Of a DNA stretch of 64,000 nt, positions 1-12,136 are shown in pieces (within the stretch, counting starts at the first letter, position 1; every line of letters starts with the position of its first letter). The notes under the pieces are model-generated. The model ran no database searches. It saw only the letters and a program-made list of their open reading frames with translations, and was not told the DNA's origin. A program made the translations under genes and the position numbers. The DNA lies in contig NC_134084.1 in the NCBI RefSeq assembly GCF_000715075.1, positions 4,528,501 to 4,592,500 on the forward strand. The letters are read 5' to 3'. Source of the stretch: Nicotiana tabacum (taxonomy: Eukaryota; Streptophyta; Magnoliopsida; Solanales; Solanaceae).

Positions 1-21
1 CCTAGTCGTAGTCAGGCTGAC

Positions 22-1583
22 TAATAACTATGGATTTTAACCTATTATACACTCTCTTTTGCTTAGGTTTTGGGTAATAAATGTGTTAAAGTATTTTTGA
101 AAACTAATTTATTGTGCTTACTTGCAGGGTTTGGTCAAATGAGGCAAAGAGGCCAAAATAAACTCATGAATGAGTAAAACTTGCACAGACTAAAGACTGG
201 GAACTGGAGCACGGAGAGCGGACATAATACGCGGCCGCGTGAGGACCACCGCTGAGGCATCCAAAAATACGCGGCCCGCAAAAGCAAAGTTTAGAGAGGC
301 TAATTTGAGCACGAGTTCTACCACTAACAGCGATGGAAAAGCGCGGCCACAGAATATCTGACGCTGCCGCGGTAGCATTTTCGTTGATGGTGGTGAGTGA
401 AGTTCAAAGACCTCTAAGTCATGCTTAATAGAAGAACGCAGCCCGCTTATAAATTACGCGACCACGATAGATGCTCACACGGACACAGATGTAATTACGC
501 TATCCGCGAAACCTAGTCCAACCTATGACCAAAATTGAAGAAACGCGGACCGCGCTTGCTATTGCGCGTCCGCGAAAGCTTAAACATGGAGGCGGTAAAG
601 ATTACGCATCCGCGAATTCTCTGCAGGGGCATTTTTGTCCGAGAATTTTAGCCTAGTATACATAGATTTTTTCACATTTTTAGGTTAAGTTTTTTTTAGA
701 AAGAACATGTGAATGGCTCGATTTTACCTTTTTGAGTAATTCTAGAGTAGATTTATCTTCAATCTTTAGATTTTTATCTTGTATTTGAATATTATGCCTT
801 ATCTTTCATCTTTAGCTTTGATTTTTGCTATTGTTATGAGTAGCTTAACCCATAGCTAGGGTTGTGACCAAACCCTAGTATGAGTATTTAATGGATCTTG
901 AATTTTAGGGCTTAATTGTTTATAAGTTAGTGATATTTAGCATAATTCATGCTTTAATTGTAGAATTGGTGGTTGCAAACACTGATTCGTGCATTTATGA
1001 CTTAGACTCTTCTTGAGAGAGAAGGACTAAGTCTAGGAAAATTAGGCTAACAAGTAATAAGGGTGCATTCAAGAGATTGATAGCTCCAATTAAAGGGTTA
1101 AACCTAGAGATAGTAATACCCGACTTGAGCTAATATCATTTGTTATGCATGAACACCCATTTGGGTTTGAGAAAGCCACATTGGGCAAAGTCATTCAAAC
1201 TACCGAGAGGTATAGAGTGAGCACTTATGTGTGATGGTTATATCACGACCCCAATCATAACAAGCTTGCCCTGAATTCTCGATACCTGTTAGATATCCAC
1301 CTAGGCGGACGTCACTACCCTAGTCCCTTTTAATTCTTGAAAAAAACCAACAAAAATATTGTACTTAGTTTCTTATACTGCATGCTATAGAATAGAAGTA
1401 GAAGTATAAAACAAACCAACCATTTGTGGCAGTATAATTAAGAGCAAAACCTGCATCTCTACTCGGATATAAACCTAACTTCAAACTAATTAACTCCCTA
1501 TAGATTCGATCCCGACCTTTGTTGGGTAAAACTGTATCGACCATCTTGGCTACTCTATTCTAGTGTAGGTGTGGATTTGATCA
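22..1583 (+). repeat. 5' LTR of outer Athila-like element A
   Basis: This stretch matches 62084-63606 almost end to end, which makes the pair the two LTRs of one Ty3/gypsy element. The 3' copy begins TGATAGCTATAG and ends GATCA; the 5' copy has a decayed first dinucleotide (TA for TG). A TATA-like box (TATACATA) lies at 657-664, where the 3' copy keeps a better TATAAATA. Upstream of it, 200-640 is rich in CGCGG/GGACC boxes and forms the likely U3. By eye, a 195-bp stretch (about 840-1035 against 62872-63060) differs at about 9% of sites, so this is the oldest of the three elements here. No clean target-site duplication is visible: the 5' flank reads CTGAC and the 3' flank CTAGC. The first 21 bases of the window are flank. 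Confidence 0.9.
657..664 (+). promoter_or_regulatory. TATA-like box of LTR A (decayed)
   Basis: TATACATA here corresponds to TATAAATA at 62682-62689 in the partner LTR. It lies just downstream of the CG-box-rich U3. The probable transcription start is some 25-35 bases further on. The mutated core suggests this copy is a weaker promoter than the 3' LTR. Confidence 0.5.
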
Positions 1584-1588
1584 ATTTT

Positions 1589-1606
1589 TGGCACCGTTGT
1601 CGGGGA
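1589..1606 (+). other. Primer binding site of element A (tRNA-Asp type)
   Basis: TGGCACCGTTGTCGGGGA begins five bases after the LTR end. It closely resembles the complement of the 3' end of plant tRNA-Asp, the primer commonly assigned to Athila-type elements. Two positions (A for G, T for C) look like transitions away from the usual form. Confidence 0.8.
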
Positions 1607-1703
1607 GTCAAACGGTTTTAGCTATATCTCCGAGTATTTGTGTGTTTTGTTTTTCTTTCCTTCCGTTTTTCTAATTTGTTTGTGAATCGCTTTCAGGTAC
1701 CAA

Positions 1704-2896
1704 ATGGTTCTTAACAATAATGCCCTCAGAAACTTGCAATTGGGGGAGGAGGTAGACGACGAGCAATTAGATGAGGTTCTACATGAACCTCAATACCAAG
1801 GAGAGGCCGCCCGCCTAATGAAAATGTCCCAAACCCTCTCCACCTCCTCTAAGGGCAACACATATGGTGTGACCAAATGAAGGCTATGCAAGCATAATAG
1901 TCCCGCCCCGGATTAGGGCGGGAAACTTTAAAATAATCAATGTCATGCTTACACTCTTGGAACATAGGGGTTTCTTCACCAGAGCTCCACACCAAAATGC
2001 CTATAAGTATCTCAAGGGTTTTGTTGACATATGCTGGGGGAGCAAGCAAACGAATGTATCTGAGGACGTATTGAGGTTCAGCATTTTCTCTAAGGGGGAA
2101 GGTTTTAGATTGGCTTGAGAGGCTACCCAACCATACCATACACACTTGGGTTGAGTTGGACGAGAAGTTCATTACAAAGTTTTTCTCGTCGGGTCATATG
2201 ACAGTACTAAGAGATGAGATCCTGGCTTTTAAACAAGAGCCAAATGAACCGCTGCATGAAATTTGGGAAAGGTGTCGGACGATGATGAAAGAATGTCCGA
2301 ACAATGGCATGACCGAAGCAATGATCCAGCAAATATTCTACCGTGGCATCAACGCTACCAACCAGTGTGTAGTTAACCAACTCGCCGGGGGGAACTTTAA
2401 GAACACTCCTTATGCTGAGGCGTGTGATATACTTGATGAGATGGCAGATACTTCCTCAGCGTGGCAAAGTCGAGATAATGTGCCACAAGGTGGTCCTAAT
2501 GTTATTCATCTGCACAAGGAGCTCCATGACCACGGCCAAGCTATAGCTAAGTTGACTACGACCATGAATCAGTTGGCCAAAGCACAATTTCAACAAGTAC
2601 AGGGGCCAAAGCAAGTGAATGCCATGGAAGGAGTGAACATGATGAGAAGGGAAAGAGGTCAACAAAGTCAAGGAAATCCGGATCAATATGAGCAAGGTAG
2701 TAGTGGTTACAACCAAGATGATGGGTATGATGATCAAAGTGAAAAGATTCAGTATGTGAACAACTACCAAGGACAACGGGGAAATGCTCTAAATCAACAA
2801 CAACAGTGGAGATCCCAAGAAAATTGGGGAAATCAAAATCAACAAGGAAATTGGAACAGTAGAAACAACAACAACCAAAGATACAGTGGTAACTTT
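1704..2896 (+). pseudogene. gag: gag of element A, N-terminal part, broken
   Basis: An ATG at 1704 follows a pyrimidine-rich tract ending in CTTTCAG at about 1690-1696. The reading starts MVLNNNALRN and runs to a TGA near 1878. Gag-like coding resumes after about 1930 in another frame: residues around ...LRFSIFSLRGKVLDWLERLP..., then an open stretch 2156-2899 with FFSSGHMTVLRDEI and a long Gln/Asn-rich tail. This is the Retrotrans_gag capsid pattern of Athila-like elements. The frame is ended by the first bases of inserted element B: the TGA at 2897-2899 is the LTR terminus. The Asn/Gly-rich tail continues beyond the nested insertion at 52804. At least one frameshift and one early stop make it non-functional. 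Confidence 0.85.
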
Positions 2897-4984
2897 TGAT
2901 ACCCAATTTTCCCTCGTATATTTTAAAATATGTATACACACTTTCAAAATATTGTACATGCATTTACAAACATGCACAAGTGATTTATATTTTTTCTATA
3001 ATTTTTAAAGACCCTAAATCCATTTATTTCCGCATTTTCTAATTACATAAATGTTCAAAATTGTCCTTCATATTATTTTATGATGGTTTAATCATCTGAA
3101 TTCGTTCTTCATGTTTATATGAGTGTCCAAATATTTTATTTATATTTTTTATAATTATATTTGCATTTTTTGAGATTATAATTGCATATATTGCAAAGAT
3201 AGCCCCTATATATTCATAATTACATTATATATACATAAAATATTTTTTTATATTTTATAATATTAAGTAATTATTTTAAATCATCTTCATGTATAAAAAT
3301 CATTTTTATTATTTAATTAGATATTTTTACAAATTATTTTACTAATTAATTGGGTATTTAACTAATAGCCCTTTGTAATTTCATTATAACCTAACTATAC
3401 CAGCCCAAACCCCTTAATATCGGGCCAATTCATCCACTTAGTCCAATTAAACCTGCCCGATCTAATAACCCCATTAAATCGTAGCCGTTGATCTAAAAGA
3501 TTAACAATCCACGATCAAACTTTCGTTTTTAACCAAACGACCCCCCTAACCTAATTCATTTGATACAAACAGCCGCCCTAAAACTCCTCTCCTCTCCGTC
3601 TCTATGAGACCCCAATCCTAATCCTAGCCGCCGCCACCCAAACCAGTCCTAACCCCTCCGATTCCCGCTCGATCCATGGATTCCCATGGGTGTTCGAAAC
3701 TCTTCGAGGGTCCACCTATGGTCTGTGAGTTTAGCTTTCTCGACGTTTGTGGTTCAAATCTCTGGTTCAAGGCCAGATTATCTTTACCCTTTCCTTTTTA
3801 TTCAGGACCCTAATGTTTAAACCTAAATCTGTCAAGATCTTTGTGGATCTGGAACGATTCTGAGTTCATCATTGATTTTTTCTTTAAGATTCTCTCATTT
3901 CTCTACTGTTAACCGATTTTTAGCACTGTGTTACGAAAGGTTTTTGTTTTCCTTGTTATTTGTTGTTCGAATCTCTGTGCATCTTAAGTGTTTTCAAGCT
4001 TCCACGAACGTTTTCTTTAAGAGTCTTTTGATTCCTTATTACTAATCAACCCTAAGTGTCTTTTTAAAATCTAGGGTTTCCACTCTGTCTTCGCAAAGAT
4101 TTTTCTGAAACGTCTTATGTTTGTGTTCTATCCTTTCTTGTATGGTTATGTTTCTGGTTCGATTGTTTGACTATTCATTGTTTGATTTCAACCCTTGTCC
4201 GTTATTGTTTGAATAATTGCATTTTTAGCCTAATTATCTACGGTTTCATTTGTTTACTAAACTAATTTGCTGATTGCAGTTTGTTTCCTTAATTCCGAGT
4301 TTCTTAGTTGGCACCTCTTGCCTATTTATGGGTTAATTGACCTTTGATCGGTCTTTGTTACTCGTGTTGCCTTATTTTGTTAAATTGATTACTTGATTTA
4401 TTGGTTCTAACCCTAACCGACTTTTAAAGCTACTTCTTGCCTTATTTGAAATTCAATTAGAGTTATTTTAGGTACAATTTCCTGATTTTTTGTCCCTTGT
4501 AAAGATTGATTGATTACTTGATTTACTTCCTTACCTTATTTACAATATTTACCTGCTTTGCCTTAATATATTATCCGTATGGTTTAGGGATTCTTACTGA
4601 TCCCCTGTTTGATATGATTTGGATTCTCTACCCTAATTAACCCTTGTTGTGACTGTTAAGTGATTACCTTTTATTAAGGGGTCTATTCCAGACTCCCTCA
4701 TGGAAATTGAGTATGTAATTATTTGATTGTCCTTAATTGATTGACTTCTGATTCTCTTGACCTTATTTGTTTTTACCACACTAAGTGCTATATGTACCCT
4801 CTCATTCTGACTCTTTAGATACGAACAATAGTTAAAGAACACACACATACATACAAACTTTGTCTCATCTCTCTTTCTGCTACTTGTGCTCATTGTTTGC
4901 CTAGCCGGCTGAAAGCCAAGGCTAGACTTTGGAATCCTGCTCACTTTACTTTCTACTTTTGCTATCTTTAACTGGTATGCTTCC

Positions 4985-5560
4985 ATTCATAAGGCCATTC
5001 ATTATGTTATGAAGCTTAAACCTATGTGCTTCCTTACAATCAGCATGCCTTTCTTCTGAATCTGTATGTTTTCCCTATTCAGCATGTCTACTGCAATTTA
5101 ATTCAATCATGTGCCTTGTTATCAGCATGTCCACTTATCCCATTAGGTTCTATGCCTTATGATTATTAGCATGTTCACTAGACTTTATGCTTACTACTAT
5201 GCAACTTGACTTGTGTTTTTCCTTGCAATTAGCATGCCTTTCTTTTGCTTAAGCGAACCTATGTGTTCACTACAATAAGCATGCCTACTTCTGTCCAATC
5301 TATGTGGCTATTTCTATTCAAAACTATGTAGTCAATAGCATGTCTAACTATGTGTTTCCTAGCATGTCTATTAATGTTCAATCTATGTGTTTATGTCTAC
5401 TCCTATCCAATACATGTGTTTACTACAATGACATGTTGACTTTTGTTTCTAGTTAGAACTAGGTGTTCTGCCTTCAGCAAGTTTGCATGTTTACCTATGT
5501 CTATAATTAGATCTATGTCTTGTCTACTTTCCTACTAGCATGATCTCCTATCCGGATACC
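4985..5560 (+). repeat. Degenerate AGCATG-phased repeat region in LTR B
   Basis: The words AGCATGCC, AGCATGTC and CTATGTG recur irregularly about every 30-60 bases, with pyrimidine-rich spacers. This looks like an old decayed tandem repeat inside the LTR. There is no coding potential. Confidence 0.5.
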
Positions 5561-6184
5561 TTGCTCCCCAATCTCTACTACCCTTTACATGTGGTTGTTT
5601 GATCCACTTTGCTTCTGTGTTTGGTCACTTAGTAACAGCTAATAAGCTTAAGTAATATTATTTCTGAATGCTGTTTGTTTGGCTAGAACCTTTGCCTAGG
5701 TTCCAGGAACTAAATGACTCTGTTTACTTTTGATTTTCTTGAAAGTCTAAAACTATTTTCTCAAAACTATTCTTGCAAATCACTATCACTTCAGCTCTTA
5801 GAACATCTAGGGTCCTGCCCCTCCAGTGTGAGCATTACTTTGGAGTCCATGAAACTCTTCAGAACTTTGACACACTGGGGTTGGCTATTCCACACTACAT
5901 AAGTTGTTGATCTTTAAAGGAGGCCTTGGTGTGAGCACTGCCCTAGGTCCTGGAGGCCCTTGGGAACTCTAACACACTAAGATACCCTCCTTGGAATTAT
6001 CAGATGTAGCATTTGAGACTGTTTGAAGGCCTGGTTCCCCAGGTTTTGCTTTCGGCCTATCCAGACTCCCTATAGTATATTGTTATCCTTCCGTGATTCA
6101 TTTTTACACTTGTTTGTAATATTAATTACTTTGTAAATAGATATTGGGGAAATTAGTAAATAGGGAGGGATTATTATACATATT

Positions 6185-6690
6185 TTGTTGGGAGTGGGTA
6201 GATATCATGCCTATAAGATTTAAAATCAGTATTTACATCTTAGAATCCATGCCTATAGGACATTGAAATATTCATCACTTGTGTGCATTCTAGATATCAT
6301 GACTATAAGGTTCAAATCCACTTCTGCGATTAGAAATCATATTGTTGTGATGTTTGACAATTTGTATGCATTCTAGATACCATGCCTATAGGTTAAAAAT
6401 GTGTCTTGCACGTTTAGATATCATGCCTATAAGTTAAAAATCAGTCTTGCACATTTTTAGATATCATGTCTATAAGTTAAAAATCAGTCTTGCACATTTT
6501 TAGATATCATGCCTATAAGTTAAAAATTAGTCTTACACATTTAGATATCATGCCTATAAGTTAAAAAATTAATTTCTGCATTTAGGAGTCATGCTAAATA
6601 GGTTCAGCGTATCTAGCACTTAGAAACCATGCTTTTAGGGTCTAAAACCAATCCTACATTCTGGACACTATGTTTGGTTAGTTTAAAATC
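6185..6690 (+). repeat. About 40-bp tandem repeat in LTR B (GATATCATGCCTATAAG)
   Basis: At least six units share the core TAGATATCATGCCTATAAG followed by TTAAAAATCAGTCTTGCAC. The central units (about 6410-6580) are nearly identical; the outer ones are diverged. The truncated 3' LTR begins inside the equivalent array at 51331, so the array may have been a recombination point in the deletion that shortened element B. Confidence 0.8.
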
Positions 6691-7454
6691 AATCCTCGCA
6701 TGCCAATCAGATTTTAAAATTGCTGCATTGTCTAAAATTAGTCCTCACATCTATACAACATGCCCATAGGATCCAATGAACCCCAATTGCTTGTTTAAAA
6801 TGGTTTTACTGGTTGTTGCACTTCTGATTGACGACTAAAGATCATGTCCATAGGATATCATTAATACACGCCTAGGCAAGCATGTAGGGTGACTAAAATC
6901 ATGTCTATAAAACTGAGCTTCTGATTAACTATCCAGATCCAGCAACCCCCTCTAAATCATTAGACAAACTGATTAGGTATCGGTTCCCACTTTAATAAGG
7001 CTTTGCATATGTTCTGATTTGTGTTCACCTAGATATCCTGTCATTAGGATTCTTTTCAAATGTCTAAAACACTGCTGTCTAAGACGTGCATTGGTTTGTT
7101 CTATTTGTGGAGGTAAAATGTGAGCCCCCTTAATTGTTCTTTACTTGACAGTCCTAATTGTTTTGTTTGTCGCCTAGAGTTTTCTCCTTTTAATTATTGT
7201 ATGAGAGTCTAGATCCACCTTAACTAGAAGTCCTAAATACCTCCGGGACTTTATAAGTAAAGGGACGGGTAGTGCACACATAGGATATATCTTATGGTTG
7301 CTAGAACGCTTTAGGCTATGACCAAGGGGAGGGAATTGGGTAGTAAAGGTTATGATGACATGTGCGCTAATTCCATGTGTAACCCCTCTATTTGGGGAAG
7401 GCTTACCGAGTATTGTATAGATATGATCCTATAGGCTAACAAACCTAGGACTTC

Positions 7455-7690
7455 CCTCATCTTATTTACATATGTGTGCTTAGACCGCCTATCTATTAAG
7501 CTTCCTTTATTTCATATGTGTGCTTATACCGCATATCTATTAAACTTCTATTAGATGCATATGTGTGCTTAGACCGCCTATCTATTAAACTTCCTTTATT
7601 TGCATGCGTGTGCTTAGACTACTACCTATCTATTAAACTTCCTTTATTTACATATGTGTGCTTACACTGCCTATCTGTTAAATGACTAAT
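7455..7690 (+). repeat. About 50-bp tandem repeat in U5 of LTR B
   Basis: Five units carry the pattern CATATGTGTGCTTAGACCGC then CTATCTATTAAACTTCCTTT. The 3' LTR keeps a shorter version at about 52360-52535, so unit number differs between the two LTRs of the same element. Confidence 0.8.
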
Positions 7691-7951
7691 TCACATAATT
7701 GAGTTCAGCCTGGACACATCGTTGTGGATCGCGAGGGGTGCCTAACACCTTCCCCTCAAGGTTATTTCGAGCCCTTACCCAATTTCTGGTAATGCAAACT
7801 TCTTATATGAGTTAATTTCTCTAGGTGCCCTAACGCACCTTAATCTGTTAGATGGAGACTCTTCGAATACCCAATTCCAAAAAGGAAACGAGTTGTTCCC
7901 AATGAATGTTGTTAACCCGGACTCCGTGAGAAAAAAGAGGGTGTGACAGCA

Positions 7952-7969
7952 TGGCGACTCTACTGGGGA
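7952..7969 (+). other. Primer binding site of element B (tRNA-Arg type)
   Basis: TGGCGACTCTACTGGGGA lies three bases after the LTR end. Together with the matching site of element C it fits the tRNA-Arg-complementary primer site reported for Ogre-type elements. One base (A for G) differs from the more usual form. Confidence 0.75.
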
Positions 7970-8648
7970 TATTTAGGCTCTTACCATAACGAACCTATTT
8001 TGTGAATTAGTCTTAAGCATGTTTTATCCTGTGCACCCTCTCCCTTATTTGGATTTAACTGCTTATTTTCAAGAATTTATGATTTTCTTTATTTCCTAAA
8101 ACTAACTCGTCTCTTTGTTTTCTTTTTCGTAACTGTCTTTCAATTATTTAAATACCACATTTATCATTTTTTTAACGTGCAAATACTTGACAACATGCTA
8201 TTTATTGTTGCATAAATCATGCTCAACATTATATTCCACTCATGCGTAATCAATACTATAGCAACGCTTGATGAGTGTTTGTGCTCTTCCTATATATCAC
8301 CCTTAAAATTCGGAAAGGCGTATTTGCAGTAAAACTAGTCGATCAGTGGTGCGTTCGACGGTTCCGTGCCTTTCCCCCTCAAGTTGTCCGCTTGAGGGTC
8401 CCAGTCTATACCTCTATAGCAACATTACTTTGATTAATTGTACATGCATCATGGTCAAACCTAGCCAAGTTAATATGTTATCCACATAATAACCCTTTAA
8501 GATAAGCCTCACCTAAAAGTCCATCGGGTTTTTCATAATCCCAACGGATGCAACCACAATTGTGTACATTAATTTTGGAGAAATAAGTGCCAATATGCTA
8601 ATCATTGTTGTATAAATAGACAAATACTTGGCGGGGGAAAGGGCCCAA
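7970..8648 (+). other. 5' leader of element B
   Basis: Non-coding AT-rich leader between the primer site and ORF1. It contains a short G/C patch with GGAAAGGCGT...CCTTTCC-type complementarity (about 8314-8380). I see no gene in it. Confidence 0.6.
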
Positions 8649-10266
8649 CCATCTTTTGTTTTGCAGAAAAATGAGGCCCGAAGTCCCCAGGTTCGGCATG
8701 GTCGGTAGTATACCATCACTTTTGCTAGATTGGTGGAGGGATCTTCCTTCAAGTGACCAAAATCATGTGAAATGAGTCTTGGAAAATTTTCCTTCTCTGT
8801 TGGATCTTCAGCCAAACAAAATGTTGATCGAGGCTGCCACCATGTTTTGGGATAAAGAAAGGGTTGTGTTCCGCTTAGGGGGCATAGAAATGACCCTTGT
8901 TCTGGAAGAAATAAGAGGATTCGCTGGGCTGCCTTGTGATAGCACTGGTTTATTAGCACCTGAAAATCGTACCACTAGAGGATTTCTCAAGATGATGGGG
9001 CTGAAGAAAAATGATGACTTGGAGTGCCTGAAAAACTCCTACCGTAATGATGACTTGGAGTCACAGTAGCTCTTACTGTATTTTTGATGATGAATTCTCC
9101 ATCACCTCTTTGGGTTGGACTCATCGCAGGGTCTTTGTGTTTATCGTGTGTTTCTTGGGTATGCTAGTATTCCCGATCCAAGGGGATAGAATCCACACTA
9201 GGTTGGCCATGGTGGCTAAAACTTTGATGGATGGTATCGAGGGGCAAACATATACCATTGTCCCTATGATCATTGTAGATATGTACCGGTCCTTGGAACA
9301 CTGTCAGAAGGGGTTCAGATTCTTTAAGGGTTACAATTTGCTGCTATAAGTTTGGCTGTTAGAACAGTTTCAAAAGGGTCAATACCGTCAGGAATTTCCA
9401 CGAAGGATGTGGAATGATCACATAGCCATCCATCATCCCAAGAGAATGACCTATATCCCGGACATGTTTGCTCAACCTAAGGATGTTGTAGGATGGGTGC
9501 AGTTTTTCAACAAGTTAATTGAGGACCAGGTTTAATGGATGTTCAAGTGGTTCCCCACCGATGAGTTAATCATCAGATCCAGGGATGTTCCATACTTGGT
9601 GTTGATTGGGTTAAGGGGAATATACCTTTATGCTCCCCTCAGGGTTATGAGACAAGCAGGCAGGAGACAGGTCATACCACAAGTCGCTAAAATAAGTCAC
9701 TTCATAGCTGATTTTCAGGGTGACGCTGTCCCATATAAGAATGAAGCACAACATATGTGGACTTTGAAAATTATCATGGAAAATTATACCATTGAGCCAA
9801 ACCAATATCATGCGGGTCACTCATACTTCTACCCCTCATGGTTGGATGAAAACATAGCAGGGATCTTCGAACCAAGGGTTGGTCCAGTAAATAGGGTCAT
9901 AGACGAGGTTGCCAAAGCATAGGTGAAGTATAACAAGCTACGTAAAAGAATTCGTGAGTCTGAAGCTAAGCATATGGAGCAGCATAAGGCCGACATGGAG
10001 ATGATCAATGAGTAGAAGGAGAGGGTTGTTAAATCCAGCGAAAGGTTGGAATATTTGGAGTACAATCTGATGAAATTGGAAGGGAAAATGAGAAAGAGAG
10101 TCACCGATTTCCAAAGCGCTGAAGGAAACGAATGAGGACATTTGGCAAGGGCATTCTTATTGTTAAACTTGCGCGAACTAGGGGAAGTGATCGACAATAG
10201 CATCCGGTCTGAGAGGGTCCTTATGGGACCAAATAGATTGGATTTACTTTCTTTTTTAAAAATGTA
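8649..10266 (+). pseudogene. ORF1 of element B (upstream of gag), broken
   Basis: Coding remnants start near an ATG at about 8670 (MRPEVPRFG...) and continue through open stretches 8779-9069, 9047-9349 and 9539-9922 in shifting frames. The segment around LEEIRGFAGLP resembles the N-terminal half of ORF1 in element C (TPTLEEMARYI), and both recall the plant mobile domain seen in several plant transposons. Later blocks parallel ORF1 of C closely: KWFPTDELIIRSR matches GWLPVDEVIYMPA, and GIYLYAPLRVMRQ matches SIQPYAPCRVLRQ. The C-terminal part is Lys/Glu-rich and coiled-coil-like. Several stops and frameshifts interrupt it, so it is not functional. The role of this extra ORF in Ogre-like elements is unknown. 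Confidence 0.8.
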
Positions 10267-10531
10267 ATAAGGCCAAGTGCCATTAGTAGCATTATCTAGT
10301 GTCGTGTTGGGTTGTCTATTTTTAACATTAATGAAATGAGGCAATTATTGGCACTAAATTTCTCCAAATCTATCTATCACTAGGCCTACCTCGGACACTA
10401 CGAGGCTCCCAAATTAGGACATAAATTTACATTCCCGTAATATGTGTTTAAATACCGCAAACTTTTCAGAACTCTTACTAACCGGTTTACCTTTTGTCTT
10501 TATTTATTTTATTTATTATTCCCATCCCCTA

Positions 10532-11005
10532 GGATTGGTTCGCACATACTGGCATCATCAGCATATCACACCAGATCTAGAGGCCCTCCACCACCTGCTC
10601 TTCCAAGCAATCCAAAAGGCAAGGGAGAGGCAAGAATGGACGATAACAGAAGAGACAATGAGAATGCAGAAACTTCAGATGGTCGGAATACTCCGACACA
10701 AGGTGACTTGGTCTTACGGTTGGAACAAAAGATACTGGAGTTACAAGGAGAACTCGAGTAGGTCCGCAACTTAGAAAACCTCTCCCTCACTCTAAACGTC
10801 CCAGACATTAATCAACAGAATATTCAAAACCCACCACCTCCTCAAAACACACCAAACCATCATCCACAAAATCCTCCTGCACCACGTCAATATGCAACTC
10901 CACCTCACAACCCCAATTCTTTACCAATACCAACTCCTCCACAACACCATCATCTCACTACCAAGTACCCATAAACCACTACCTATCATACTCCTTAGAA
11001 CACAC
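10532..11005 (+). pseudogene. gag: gag of element B, N-terminal part, interrupted by element C
   Basis: The reading follows a pyrimidine tract ending CCCCTAG at about 10532, a possible splice acceptor. It gives a short YHTRSRGPPPP block aligning with YFMRSKGS at the gag start of element C. Next come an acidic region and a coiled-coil-like segment (LVLRLEQKILELQGELE, stop near 10759), then a Pro/His-rich low-complexity tail up to 11005. There element C is inserted; gag resumes at 46957. Stops and the insertion make it dead. Confidence 0.75.
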
Positions 11006-11579
11006 TGTGAGCACGTGATTTTTGTTTTTCGCGACAACCACTCCAAAAGAAACAAAATAATAGTAGTTTGGTCTTTCTGCACAATTTTCGGATTTTACGT
11101 GGCATTTTCGGTATTTATTTGTGATCTTCCCTTTTCTTTTTGTATTTTTATCAAAAAACAAAATATATGTGTCGTGTGTAAACATATAAAGTGATGTTTT
11201 TTTTAATTGTGTGATTAATTGTTTGTTTAATATTTTTATTAGTGTTGTTTAATTTAATTAGGGGATTAAAGAGAAAAAGGGATTTCGGATTGGGCCAGTC
11301 CAATAAGACAAGCCCAAACTAAAATTATCCGGTCCAGTCCAGTTCAGCCCCAGGAGTATCTCAAACAACGTCGTTTGGGTCGTGCTTGATTTGGGTCGTT
11401 GATCTCAGAATGATCAACGGCCAAGATCACATACCCCGTACCCACGAACAGATCCGACCCGTTTTACCTGAACCAACCGTGACCCTTAGTAAGCTAAACG
11501 ACATCGTTTCAGTTAGACCTTCAGATCTAGGCCGTTGATCAGTGGCAATCCAACGGCCAAGACACAATCATCCACCTCA

Positions 11580-11586
11580 TATAAAA
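11580..11586 (+). promoter_or_regulatory. TATA box of LTR C
   Basis: TATAAAA is followed by a C-rich stretch. Upstream lie inverted CCGTTGATC/GATCAACGG boxes (about 11395-11420) and a GCCGTTGATC plus CAACGGCC pair (about 11531-11558). In the 3' LTR the first dyad is perfect: arms 43600-43610 and 43618-43628. The layout fits an RNA polymerase II promoter at the U3/R boundary, with transcription probably starting about 30 bases downstream. The 3' copy has GTATAAAAG in the same place. Confidence 0.65.
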
Positions 11587-12018
11587 GCCTCATATCACAC
11601 CCTGCCCCCCTATCCAAACCCCCCTTCCTTAGTCATCCCTTCACAGACCCAAAACCCCGGAACCCTAGAGCCGCCCCCATTTCCCTTCACCAAAAACCCG
11701 GCGGCATGAACGCCAGTGACCTCCACCTTAACACCATAGATGAACCTCACCATCCTGAACCCAAATCCACCAACCACTTAGCTCAAAACCCCTTCCCCCT
11801 TCTCGAATCTTCATTTGAAGATTCGAGTCGGAACCTGACTTACACCGATTGACCCCAGTTACACCAGACAGTCCCTGGACCTCCCCCGTGACCAAACCAT
11901 GTTTGGTTTGGTCCGAATCTAACCAGGGAAACATGAATCCCAGATCTGCTTTTAGGAGCCCTAGGGTTCCTCGTGACTGGTCTGTGTCCGTTTGAGCCAA
12001 AGTATTTAGGGTCTAATG

Positions 12019-12065
12019 GACCTTAGTCGAAGTGTTCTCAGTGAGAACACTTCGATTAAAGTCCG
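12019..12065 (+). other. Long hairpin in transcribed part of LTR C
   Basis: The arms around centre 12041 are perfect over 14 bp (TCGAAGTGTTCTCA against TGAGAACACTTCGA). They extend to about 23 bp with two imperfect pairs, ending in GGAC/GTCC. The same hairpin is intact in the 3' LTR at about 44227-44273. It lies downstream of the TATA box, so it would fold in the RNA leader. Confidence 0.75.
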
Positions 12066-12127
12066 TTCAACCCCAAGAAGGGTCTATTCAAACACGAGTT
12101 GGTTTTTCTGATTTTTTCAAGGGCTTT

Positions 12128-12136
12128 AAGGTAAGT
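12128..12136 (+). promoter_or_regulatory. Candidate splice donor in LTR C leader
   Basis: AAG|GTAAGT is a perfect plant 5' splice consensus, repeated in the 3' LTR near 44337-44342. Possible partners are the acceptor-like CATTCCAG at 13351-13358, the TGTGCAG before ORF1 (15836-15842), or the CCTTCCAG before gag (about 18308-18315). Splicing itself is inferred. Confidence 0.5.

Larger units (their letters stand above)
2897..7948 (+). repeat. 5' LTR of Tat/Ogre-like element B (about 5.05 kb)
   Basis: It starts TGATACCC immediately after A's gag and ends GTGTGACA before a primer site, giving TG...CA termini. Its last 1.5 kb (from about 6430) aligns with 51331-52803, the surviving part of the 3' LTR, with about 4% differences over 225 bp compared by eye. 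The length is extreme for an LTR but typical of the Tat/Ogre group. A GCCGTTGATC box occurs near 3483, also found in LTR C. The body is AT-rich with several internal degenerate repeats, annotated separately, and holds no credible gene. A flank match GGTAA (2888-2892) against GGTAC (52804-52808) may be a decayed target duplication, but it needs four extra bases at the LTR start. Confidence 0.85.

Noticed and set aside
1901..1923. 8-bp inverted repeat TCCCGCCC/GGGCGGGA in gag of A as a regulatory hairpin
   Set aside because: A single occurrence in a damaged coding stretch; chance cannot be excluded.
4633..4986. Minus-strand 117-codon ORF in LTR B
   Set aside because: It falls in non-coding LTR sequence with no domain and no partner in the truncated 3' LTR.
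9829..10344. Minus-strand 171-codon ORF
   Set aside because: It is the shadow of the Lys/Glu-rich coiled-coil end of ORF1 of element B on the opposite strand.
11535..11852. Pro/Ser-rich 105-codon ORF in LTR C
   Set aside because: The 3' LTR copy does not keep the frame, so it is more likely a C-rich leader than a protein.
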